Positions 1 to 6,984 of a stretch of 11,079 bases of DNA are shown here, piece by piece. Source of the DNA: Planctomycetota bacterium. Its GTDB lineage: Bacteria; Planctomycetota; Phycisphaerae; WQYP01. The notes beneath the pieces are model-generated. The model was not told the DNA's origin. It saw nothing but the letters and a program-made list of their open reading frames with translations, and made no database searches. The stretch covers positions 1-11,079 of the forward strand of contig JAMDCX010000068.1 in the NCBI GenBank assembly GCA_023489375.1, given 5' to 3'. A program made the translations under genes and the position numbers. The number at the start of each line of letters is the position of its first letter. Positions within the stretch are counted from its first letter, which is position 1.

Positions 1-223
1 TGTCACCCCTGCGTGGCGTGATTCTAGGCGGTGGTAAACATGCCGTGCATGTTTCCGTTGATGTGGCCGCGGCTTGAGGACATTACCATGTTATGTTCCG
101 TCCAATCTGGCTGTCTTCTGACTTTAGCATACTGGGCGGAAATCGCTTCCGACGGTATATTTTACACGTTGTCAGTGCGGATCCAGTACCGCCTGGCCGG
201 ATGTTTTTGTAATTCAGGTTGAA
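1..223 (+). other. ileS upstream region, no gene seen
   Basis: This leader of the isoleucyl-tRNA synthetase gene holds no convincing coding sequence. The one small open frame in it has no family signature and ends just before the ileS start. I saw no T-box features: neither the conserved T-box sequence nor a terminator/antiterminator pair. AT-rich stretches near 156-163 could be a -10 element, but I found no matching -35 element at the right spacing, so I do not call a promoter. The ribosome binding site for ileS is weak: AGG at 216-218, five bases before the ATG. Confidence 0.5.
36..54. repeat. 7-bp perfect inverted repeat upstream of ileS
   Basis: AAACATG and CATGTTT are separated by five bases (CCGTG), forming a perfect 7-bp dyad. 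It could be a small hairpin, an operator half-site pair, or part of a terminator for a gene outside the window. There is no long T run after it, so a factor-independent terminator is not well supported. Confidence 0.35.
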
Positions 224-3136
224 ATGAACCCAATGGCCACTGAATCAGTACCGGATAAATCACCCAAGCCTGCGGCCGACTATCGTACGACGCTTAACTT
301 GCCTAAAACCGCCTTTGATATGAAGGCTAACCTTACCCGGCGGGAGCCGGAGATTCTCTCCCGCTGGAAGTCGGAAAATCTCTATCAGCGCATCCGCCGC
401 CGTGCGCACAGCCGCCCCAAGTGGGTGCTGCATGATGGTCCACCCTATGCCAATGGCGATATACACATGGGGCATCTGATCAATAAGGTGCTCAAAGACA
501 TGGTGGTAAAATATCGCACCATGCAGGGGCATGATGCGCCTTATGTTCCGGGATGGGACTGTCACGGTCTGCCGATTGAAAGTGCCATCCAGAAAGAACT
601 TGGCCCCAGGATGCGGGAACTTTCCGCATTGGAAATTCGTCGTCATTGTCGCGACTATGCGCTGAAATACGTCAAATTACAGTCCGACTCATTTGAACGT
701 CTGGGAATTCTGGGGCAGTTTGATAAACCTTATCTAACTTTGGATCCCGAATATGAGGCCGGTGTACTTGATGTGCTCGGCAACCTGTTGCAGCGCGATT
801 TGGTATTCCGACAACGCAAACCAGTTCATTGGTGTACGTTCGATCAAACGGCCCTGGCCGAGGCGGAGCTGGAATACTCCAATCGCCGGGACAGTTCCAT
901 ATTTGTTAAATTCGCGGTGGATTTAAACACCGGCTCATGGCCCGCAACCTGGGGTCCCAAACCTGCCCAGGCCCATTTACTCATCTGGACCACGACACCC
1001 TGGACTATCCCGGCGAATCGGGCGGTAGCCGTTCATCCAGATCACCAATATGCCACGGTTACGCTGGATGCCCCGAATCCGCAGATTCTAATTCTGGCGG
1101 TTCAAAGGATTCCCGCGGTAATGTCGCAATCCGGAATCACAGAATATAAAGTCTCCACGGCCGTCCGTGGCGCGGAGTTAATTGCCGCCGGTATTGCTTA
1201 TAAGCACCCACTGGACGTGTCGCGTACGCAAAGCCTTGTTTCCGCAGATTATGTTACGCTGGAGGATGGTACGGGGCTGGTGCATACTGCTCCCGGGCAC
1301 GGTTCCGAGGATTATCAAACGGGCCGCAAAGCCGGCCTGGAGGTCTATTGTCCGGTGCTCCCGGATGGTCGCTATGATCAGAGCGTCCCCGATTTTCTGC
1401 GCGGGCAGAGCATCTGGACGGCCAATGAATTAGTCCTGCAACGACTTGCCGATACCGGACTGCTTTTTCATCGTCAGGAAATTGAACACAGTTATCCCCA
1501 CTGCTGGCGTTGCCGCAAGCCTACGATTTTACGTGCCACCGAACAATGGTTTGTTCGCGCCGGCGGCAATAGTCCGCTGTTACAGACCGCGAAGAATTTT
1601 ATTGACTCGGTGCAATGGATTCCGTCCTGGGGTAAAAATCGCATCGCCGGCATGTTGGAAACCCGCCCCGACTGGTGTATCTCACGGCAACGTTCGTGGG
1701 GGGTGCCGATACCGGCATTCTTCACCGCTGCGGGGGAAATCCTGCTGACCGCCAAATCCGTCCGGCGCGTGGCCGAATATGTGCGCCAACATGGTGCCGA
1801 TTGCTGGTTTGACCATTCCCCGGCGGAAATTCTTGGTGCGGATCAATGGGTAGATGCCGCATGGACCGCTGATGGATCCGTCATAAGCGAATATTGTTTT
1901 AACACCCGCAACCTGCGCAAGGGTACTGATATTCTTGATGTATGGTTCGAATCCGGCGCGTCGCATCATGCGGTTTTAGAAGGTACACATCCGGATCTCG
2001 GTTATCCTGCCGCCATGTATCTTGAAGGCTCTGATCAGCACCGCGGCTGGTTTCAATCTTCACTGCTGGAGGCTGCCGGGTACCGTTCTACGCCGCCGTT
2101 TAAAGAGATTCTGACGCATGGCTTTATTGTCGACAGTCAGGGATACAAAATGTCAAAAAGCCAGGGTAATGACATTAAGGTCTCCGACGCGCTGAAGCAA
2201 AATGGCGCTGATGTACTGCGTCTGTGGGTGGCCAGTGTGGATTATCAGGATGATATGCCCTGTTCCCGTGAATTGCTGGAGCGCACCGGTGATGCGTATC
2301 GTAAAATCCGCAACACTATCCGGTATCTGTTGGGAAATTTATATGATTTTGATTTAGCGCAACACGTCATCGCTCCGGAATCATGCTCCATTGACACCTG
2401 GATGCTCGGCCGCCTGGCCGCCATGACCCGTGAAGTTCACGCGGCGTATGATCGATATGAATTTCATAAAGTATTCCGCGCTATATATGATTTTTGTAAT
2501 GTTGATATCTCGACTATTTACGCTAAGGCCATTAAAGATCGGCTTTATTGTGAATTACCTGACGATCCGCGGCGTCGGGCCTCTCAGAGCGTTTGCGCCA
2601 AACTGTTGACCTATCTGGTGGAATTGTGTGCGCCGATTCTCGTGTTTACCGCGGATGAAGTCTGCGGGATCATACGTGAGATGCCCGGCCTGCAGCAGTT
2701 GTTTGCTGGTGGCATTCACACCCACCTTTTTTCCGCTTTACCGGAAACCCCCGGTGCGGAATTTCTGGCGCCTTGGGAAATATTTATGCCGCTGGTTCAG
2801 GAAGGACTCAAGCAACTCGATACGCTGAAAAAAAATGTCGGCCTGGGAAATCCATTGGATAGTGAAGCCGTCCTTACCGTTCCTCCAAACCATCCGCTGA
2901 CGGCGTTGATGCCGCGTTATGGCCGGGAAATCGAAGATGTTCTGGGCGCCGGTTTTCATCGCCTCGTGCCTGGGGAAAAATGGGCCATTAGCATGTTGGA
3001 TACGCGGGAAAAATACCCCAGTTGTGCCCGCTCCTGGAAGCGCCGCCCCGATGTTGGCTACCATTCCGAATATCCGGATTTATCTGCACGGGACGCTGCG
3101 GTCGTCAAAGCCCTAACTGCGCGCTTACCCGCCTGA
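224..3136 (+). CDS. ileS: Isoleucyl-tRNA synthetase
   Basis: Cytoplasmic class I aminoacyl-tRNA synthetase that activates isoleucine with ATP, charges tRNA-Ile and hydrolyses mischarged valine. At 970 residues it has the usual bacterial length. Visible motifs, in order, are a HIGH-type HMGH at residues 81-84, the threonine-rich editing peptide WTTTPWT at 255-261, the editing-domain GHGSEDY at 358-364, the C427-x2-C430 knuckle, SRQRSWG at 487-493, DVWFESG at 572-578, EGSDQHRGWF at 601-610 and an exact KMSKS at 642-646. The anticodon-binding helical domain follows. The C-terminal zinc site is eroded: of the four family cysteines only C934 remains, with S937, S954 and D957 at the other positions. 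The ATG at 224 is preceded by a weak AGG. A second ATG at 233 is also possible, because family similarity begins only near residue 20. The gene converges on the glycosidase cluster and looks monocistronic within the window. Confidence 0.98.
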   Translation: MNPMATESVPDKSPKPAADYRTTLNLPKTAFDMKANLTRREPEILSRWKSENLYQRIRRRAHSRPKWVLHDGPPYANGDIHMGHLINKVLKDMVVKYRTMQGHDAPYVPGWDCHGLPIESAIQKELGPRMRELSALEIRRHCRDYALKYVKLQSDSFERLGILGQFDKPYLTLDPEYEAGVLDVLGNLLQRDLVFRQRKPVHWCTFDQTALAEAELEYSNRRDSSIFVKFAVDLNTGSWPATWGPKPAQAHLLIWTTTPWTIPANRAVAVHPDHQYATVTLDAPNPQILILAVQRIPAVMSQSGITEYKVSTAVRGAELIAAGIAYKHPLDVSRTQSLVSADYVTLEDGTGLVHTAPGHGSEDYQTGRKAGLEVYCPVLPDGRYDQSVPDFLRGQSIWTANELVLQRLADTGLLFHRQEIEHSYPHCWRCRKPTILRATEQWFVRAGGNSPLLQTAKNFIDSVQWIPSWGKNRIAGMLETRPDWCISRQRSWGVPIPAFFTAAGEILLTAKSVRRVAEYVRQHGADCWFDHSPAEILGADQWVDAAWTADGSVISEYCFNTRNLRKGTDILDVWFESGASHHAVLEGTHPDLGYPAAMYLEGSDQHRGWFQSSLLEAAGYRSTPPFKEILTHGFIVDSQGYKMSKSQGNDIKVSDALKQNGADVLRLWVASVDYQDDMPCSRELLERTGDAYRKIRNTIRYLLGNLYDFDLAQHVIAPESCSIDTWMLGRLAAMTREVHAAYDRYEFHKVFRAIYDFCNVDISTIYAKAIKDRLYCELPDDPRRRASQSVCAKLLTYLVELCAPILVFTADEVCGIIREMPGLQQLFAGGIHTHLFSALPETPGAEFLAPWEIFMPLVQEGLKQLDTLKKNVGLGNPLDSEAVLTVPPNHPLTALMPRYGREIEDVLGAGFHRLVPGEKWAISMLDTREKYPSCARSWKRRPDVGYHSEYPDLSARDAAVVKALTARLPA

Positions 3137-3261
3137 AAAATCTCCATCCGCTTTCGGCTGATTTATGTTGCTGTAAATGAACCCGTTAACCGTTCACAGC
3201 CCGGCCACCAACATCACCCGCGATTGGCTACCGTATGAACTGCTGTTGAACCGCCAAGGTG
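3137..3261. other. Intergenic region between ileS and the intron relic
   Basis: This non-coding stretch follows the ileS stop and, on the minus strand, forms the 3' flank (3' exon side) of the group II intron relic. I found only a 3-bp CCG/CGG hairpin near 3149-3158 with no proper T run, so no ileS terminator can be called with confidence. No gene, tRNA or repeat is evident here. Confidence 0.4.
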
Positions 3262-3306
3262 GTATAGTAGAGGCCGCAGCAGCACAATTACTGCTGTGGC
3301 CCCCCT
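3262..3306 (-). ncRNA. Group II intron domain VI with bulged branch-point A and 3' end
   Basis: A 4-nt linker (GAGG, 3310-3307) follows domain V, and then a hairpin forms. A3306-G3305 pair with C3267-U3266. A3268 is bulged. G3304-C3298 pair with G3275-U3269 over 7 bp, including two G-U pairs. After an A-C mismatch, CAGCAG pairs with CUGCUG, closing an 8-nt loop. The bulged adenosine lies seven bases from the AC at the predicted 3' splice site (3262), the usual branch-point geometry for group II lariat formation. This placement together with domain V is the strongest evidence for the intron assignment. Confidence 0.72.
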
Positions 3307-3310
3307 CCTC

Positions 3311-3343
3311 GAACCAAACAGGCGGATTTTCCGCATTCGGCTC
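3311..3343 (-). ncRNA. Group II intron domain V (catalytic hairpin)
   Basis: On the minus strand the 33-nt segment starts GAGCCGAAU and ends GUUUGGUUC, which pair over 9 bp. A 2-nt bulge (CU, 3321-3320) separates this lower helix from an upper stem GCGGA/UCCGC. The catalytic triad AGC sits at 3342-3340, and its G (3341) faces U3313, giving the wobble pair characteristic of domain V. The family norm is 34 nt with a GNRA tetraloop. Here the loop is AAA (or AAAAU if the last A-U pair is open), one base short. The architecture of 9-bp stem, 2-nt bulge and 5-bp stem is otherwise intact. Confidence 0.75.
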
Positions 3344-3420
3344 TCTCGGTACCTCTCTTCCGTGAAGCTTTATCCCGTTCATTTCCGACGATATGCCTTC
3401 ACAGCACAGTCTGGTCTCGG

Positions 3421-3470
3421 CTTGTCCATTATAGAACCGTAATGGCAGGTAAAACCTGCCAGCGGACAAG
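3421..3470 (-). repeat. Nested inverted repeat, possible remnant of intron domain IV
   Basis: An outer 7-bp pair (CTTGTCC at 3421-3427 with GGACAAG at 3464-3470) encloses an inner perfect 8-bp hairpin (TGGCAGGT at 3443-3450 with ACCTGCCA at 3454-3461, loop of three). No T run follows on either strand, so a factor-independent terminator is unlikely. Its position about 78 bases upstream of domain V on the same strand suits a domain IV that has lost its coding insert. That domain assignment is an inference from position only. Confidence 0.5.
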
Positions 3471-3562
3471 TGCATGCCTCTTACCAAAACGTGGTACTAT
3501 TACGACTCCTGCACTTTTAAGTGTAGTTCTACGCAAAGTCTCATTAAGGCCGCCAGGCCGTC

Positions 3563-3583
3563 TCATTACTCATTATTCATTGC
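3563..3583. repeat. Three tandem copies of a TCATTAY-like heptamer
   Basis: TCATTAC, TCATTAT and TCATTGC follow each other directly, and a further TCATTAA lies at 3541-3547. The array sits inside the intron relic region and may be replication slippage in non-coding DNA. No function is evident. Confidence 0.5.
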
Positions 3584-3691
3584 GCCGTGGCCGTCGCGTT
3601 GCGCCCGTCCCCTGTAACCTCGTCGCCTTGGCTGTTTAACTGCAGTTCACAAGGTAGCATCCCACTCTGTGGTTTCAGTTGTTACAGAACG

Positions 3692-6600
3692 CTATGCGTG
3701 AACGGTTGCCTCCGGCGGACACAGTTCAATCTGGCTTATTTGCGCGGCGTTGGGATGCAGCGGACTGGCGGAATCACGGATAATCAGACGGAACTTATCC
3801 GTGATTACCGGTTCGATGTTCGCGGTGTATTTCCGCCAGCCCTGATAATTGGTGACATCAAATATCACCTGCTCCCGACCCTCGATCCACACCACGCCTT
3901 GAAAACTCGTTGGATGATCCAGCGGATCGGCAAAGTCGATGACTACTTTTCCAATTTTCTCCGCCTGCGGCAATTTTACCTGCACCCAATGTGGATGCGG
4001 CGTGCTTGCAGAATGCCAGCGATTGGTCGCAAAATTGGCCGGGGTGGCAATAATGCCGTCAATGACTTTGGCGGTGCCGCCGGGTTCAGATGGTAATTCA
4101 CTATCGGAGGTGGCTATAGCGCCTTTGCGCGCTAAAGCCAGATCATTCGGGCCAACCGTCTCGGCTGAATATGACTCCGGCGTTTTGAGTACCGGGAAGC
4201 AGGTAAAAGATTCGTCATTAATCTGCCAGTAGGGAACATATTGATAGTTGGGAACACCCTCAATATAAAAGTGCAGCGGATGGTTTGATACCGGCTTCAG
4301 GCGACCGACTAATTCTTCCGCCGTCACCGGAAGCCGAATATCCGATACCACGGCATCCAACTGAACTTGCGTGCTATAGGGAATATTTCTCGCCGATGTC
4401 ACAGCCTTGGACGAATCATGGTGACCGTTGCCGTTTTCATTCGTGGCCACAACCGCCAGCAGAATCGGTCCGTATTCCAAGCCATAACGCCGCCCCGTCG
4501 GTACTTGATCAATGCCCGTGTAAAGGGACAACCGGGGGGCCATCGGCAAAGTGAAGGTGATGGTGTCATCATCCGACCATACGCGATCCAGTGGCTGGTA
4601 TGTGCCGGGTTGGCCCGTAGCTGCAAGGGTTCCATTGATATGAATCGGCATAGCGGCATCTGCCCATATCGGAATGCGCACGCGAATATTGGTACGCACA
4701 GGTGCGGCCATGGACAATCGCATTTTCACTTCCGGCCGGAAAGGAAATTCAGTGTTCATTTCCAATTTCAGTGCTTGCCGGGCGTGCCGCCATTGAATAC
4801 TGGAATTGGCAAAAAGATTGACATAAAGACCATCCCTGGCCACCGAATAAATATATTCCGGCAACGAGCCAAATTGCCGCGTACCTTGACCTTCGCAGCA
4901 GGTATCCACCGCCGTACCTACTTCTTTTCGGCCATTAAGGTTCGTATGGTAACGAATGCCAATGGTACCATCCTGGTTGGCAATCAATACATTATAAAGG
5001 GACTTTTCAATTTCATAGGTATATTTTTCCTTTGTAGGAAATAGTTGGTGCAGCCCGTGATTCAGACTGATCCAAAAACTGCTGCCGCAGTTTTCGCCAT
5101 TCCTCAAGTTGAGAAAAGCGGATTTGGGCGGATAAGCAAAAACTTCACATATAGAAATAGCCCCGCCAATATGCTGCCACTGGGTATGGTAAAGTTCCCA
5201 ACCGCCTAATACTGCGTCCAGATATTTTTTCTCTCCGGTGGCCCGGTACTGATCCAGATAGGGCGTAATAGATGTTAACAGGTAGCAATGCGGGTGATCG
5301 TAAGGATATTGCCAGATCGCGGCGGGGTCGCGTTTGGCCAGCATTTCCAGCCAGTAATTTTCCTGATAATAACGCTGTATGACCTGAATATCCTTTGGCT
5401 TGCCAATAGGGGTGAAATAGGTTCTGGTATTGGCAATCATACCCTGCACACCCTGTCCGGCCCGGCGGAGCAATTCCGGCAAGTAGGGGCATTGATCAAA
5501 CCAGTCATAAAATCCGCGCAGTATGCGAAATGCCGTCTGATTACCCGCGTAGCCCGCTTCCACCAGTCCGTGCGTTACCCAGGAACGTGTATAATTTCCA
5601 TGTTCACCCGCAAAAATAGTATCTTCAGCATAGGCCATGGCGTAGCCATTGGGTTCCTGACAATCTGCAATGCCCGCGACCACTTCATTAAGCCGTCGGC
5701 GCAGTTCCGGATGGTCAATCCAGCGCAAGGTATTGCCTGCTCCCATCAGAAAGCGGCCAGCATTGGAACCAGGCAGACCCGCATCCCATGAGTAATCCGG
5801 CGGTAGTCCAGGTGGATTTGGTTTGCCAGCACGCGTGCGGAAATATCGCAGTAGTTCCGGTACGGTGAAGCTGTTAAGCAGATAATCGATATTGTTTTCC
5901 ATGACGGTCTTAAATAAGCCATCACCAATCTCCACACCTCGCAAGGGTGCCGTAGCCAGAAAAGGCATCGGTCTCCAGTGGTGCGATGGAATGACATTGC
6001 CAGGGTTGTCGGTGACGACCCCCTCGCCTTGGGGTCGTGGCTTGCGTGTCAGCGGGGCGACGAAGATTCCGGAAATTGGCCAAGTCGGGGCAAACGGCCC
6101 ATTGGGCCAAACCTCCGGATATGCCGGCATCGTTGGATAGATCGCACGCAACTGCTCGTATGCCGCCTGATCCGCACCCGCACCGCGTGCCAATGGGGCC
6201 GGAGTAATGTCACCGTCCGCAGATGCGTCAAAAATCTCAACGGAATCCACATCGGTAACTCGACAGCCTTGGGCAACATCGCGACCATCAGACCAGACTT
6301 CCAACTTTGAAAGCGCAAGACTCCGGCCGGTCAGTAGCGTGGCTGTTACACGTACATAACGCCCGGTTACGCCATCTGCGGAGAATATTGCCACCTTATC
6401 ACCGGGAGACGGGTAATCGGCCTTGGTGTAGTCGGCGATAATCTGAGACGCATGAAATTGTGCATTGTCCGATGCTTCAATCCGAAATCGCCGCGGAAAA
6501 CGCTGTGATATAAAACTGAAATCCAGCATTGGCATAAGTTTGACCTGATCAATTTTCCGTGATTGCCCCAAATCCACCTGCACCCACTTGACCACCTTGT

Positions 6601-6841
6601 CGCTGACCGCAGGTTTAGATTGATAGCCCAGCGGTGTGAGCCGGGCAATGCGCTGAATTCCCATTGATGCCAGGAGGGCGTTCACACTGGGATAAGTGCC
6701 GCGAGCGCAAGCTACTCGCGGATTTCTTAAATCGGTCACTGCCGCCACTGCGGATGCGGCGGCCAGGACCTTCAAGAAGTCGCGGCGGCCAAAAAATTCG
6801 ATTGTATGTTCTACTTTCCGCTCAACACAATATCTGCACAT
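3692..6841 (-). CDS. Tat-exported GH127-type (DUF1680) glycoside hydrolase with discoidin-like domains
   Basis: Probable retaining glycosidase of the GH127/beta-L-arabinofuranosidase superfamily, 1049 residues. Residues 18-24 read GRRDFLK followed by an alanine-rich stretch, a twin-arginine signal that predicts export of the folded protein. Residues about 50-190 resemble an F5/8 type C (discoidin/CBM32-like) fold, about 255-800 hold the catalytic (alpha/alpha) barrel and beta domain, and about 900-1043 hold a second discoidin-like domain. In the characterised Bifidobacterium enzyme HypBA1, a cysteine nucleophile sits in a zinc cluster of Glu, Cys and a CC pair. Here E583-N-C585 and C648-C649 match that cluster, and E566 lies where the acid/base glutamate is expected. 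The ATG at 6841 has GGAG eight bases upstream (6850-6853), supporting this start. It is the last gene of the likely three-gene operon. Exact substrate is uncertain: arabinofuranose, or another furanoside such as aceric acid as reported for some relatives. Confidence 0.85.
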   Translation of the reverse strand: MCRYCVERKVEHTIEFFGRRDFLKVLAAASAVAAVTDLRNPRVACARGTYPSVNALLASMGIQRIARLTPLGYQSKPAVSDKVVKWVQVDLGQSRKIDQVKLMPMLDFSFISQRFPRRFRIEASDNAQFHASQIIADYTKADYPSPGDKVAIFSADGVTGRYVRVTATLLTGRSLALSKLEVWSDGRDVAQGCRVTDVDSVEIFDASADGDITPAPLARGAGADQAAYEQLRAIYPTMPAYPEVWPNGPFAPTWPISGIFVAPLTRKPRPQGEGVVTDNPGNVIPSHHWRPMPFLATAPLRGVEIGDGLFKTVMENNIDYLLNSFTVPELLRYFRTRAGKPNPPGLPPDYSWDAGLPGSNAGRFLMGAGNTLRWIDHPELRRRLNEVVAGIADCQEPNGYAMAYAEDTIFAGEHGNYTRSWVTHGLVEAGYAGNQTAFRILRGFYDWFDQCPYLPELLRRAGQGVQGMIANTRTYFTPIGKPKDIQVIQRYYQENYWLEMLAKRDPAAIWQYPYDHPHCYLLTSITPYLDQYRATGEKKYLDAVLGGWELYHTQWQHIGGAISICEVFAYPPKSAFLNLRNGENCGSSFWISLNHGLHQLFPTKEKYTYEIEKSLYNVLIANQDGTIGIRYHTNLNGRKEVGTAVDTCCEGQGTRQFGSLPEYIYSVARDGLYVNLFANSSIQWRHARQALKLEMNTEFPFRPEVKMRLSMAAPVRTNIRVRIPIWADAAMPIHINGTLAATGQPGTYQPLDRVWSDDDTITFTLPMAPRLSLYTGIDQVPTGRRYGLEYGPILLAVVATNENGNGHHDSSKAVTSARNIPYSTQVQLDAVVSDIRLPVTAEELVGRLKPVSNHPLHFYIEGVPNYQYVPYWQINDESFTCFPVLKTPESYSAETVGPNDLALARKGAIATSDSELPSEPGGTAKVIDGIIATPANFATNRWHSASTPHPHWVQVKLPQAEKIGKVVIDFADPLDHPTSFQGVVWIEGREQVIFDVTNYQGWRKYTANIEPVITDKFRLIIRDSASPLHPNAAQISQIELCPPEATVHA

Positions 6842-6984
6842 AATACTATCTCCAAGATGAGTTCATTCATAGCCATTCGTTTCCTTCCACCCCAAACTGC
6901 TTACATTAAATATACGACGGAAACCATCCGCGGAGTTGTTAATTTGCGCATTGTATGTACCTTTATACGCAGTTAGGCGAATTT
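6842..6984 (-). other. Spacer between GH99-like and GH127-type genes
   Basis: This 143-bp spacer contains the ribosome binding site of the downstream gene (GGAG, 6850-6853). It also contains a second purine-rich site, AAGGAA near 6882-6887, ahead of an out-of-frame ATG at 6876. No terminator hairpin with a T run is visible, so read-through from the upstream gene is plausible. A promoter of its own cannot be ruled out, but no clear -35/-10 pair was seen. Confidence 0.4.

Larger units (their letters stand above)
3262..3665 (-). mobile_element. Group II intron relic, 5'-truncated and ORF-less
   Basis: Group II introns are self-splicing ribozymes and retroelements that end in two small domains, V and VI. 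Both are recognisable here on the minus strand (3311-3343 and 3266-3306), followed by a tail ending in AC at 3263-3262. Upstream of domain V, compact foldable segments stand where domains II-IV should be: a nested hairpin at 3421-3470, a branched stem at about 3503-3540, and a GGCC/GGCC hairpin at about 3548-3559. There is no reverse transcriptase frame. Only about 400 bases separate the 3' end from the neighbouring gene's stop codon, too few for a normal domain I. I infer a relic that lost its 5' part and its ORF. The 3' boundary is well supported. The 5' boundary is a guess, and the true remnant may begin anywhere from about 3545 to 3691. Confidence 0.65.

Noticed and set aside
31..222. Small open frame of 63 codons before ileS
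   Set aside because: It has no recognisable motif, no ribosome binding site and an atypical cysteine-rich composition. It is most likely chance in the leader.
3149..3158. CCGCTTTCGG as an ileS terminator
   Set aside because: The stem has only three base pairs and the following bases are not a T tract.
3255..3280. GGTGGTATAGTAG on the plus strand, reminiscent of a T-box motif next to ileS
   Set aside because: It lies downstream of ileS, no plus-strand gene follows, and the same bases are fully explained as the minus-strand arm of intron domain VI.
3421..3470. Nested hairpin as a factor-independent terminator for the convergent genes
   Set aside because: No T run follows the stem on either strand, and its place relative to domain V fits an intron-internal structure better.
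3194..3487. 97-codon minus-strand frame in the ileS/GH127 gap
   Set aside because: It overlaps domains V and VI of the intron relic. Its apparent protein is the translation of ribozyme RNA and has no ribosome binding site.
4367..5044. 225-codon plus-strand frame
   Set aside because: It lies antisense within the catalytic core of the GH127-type gene and has no family motifs. It is a shadow frame.
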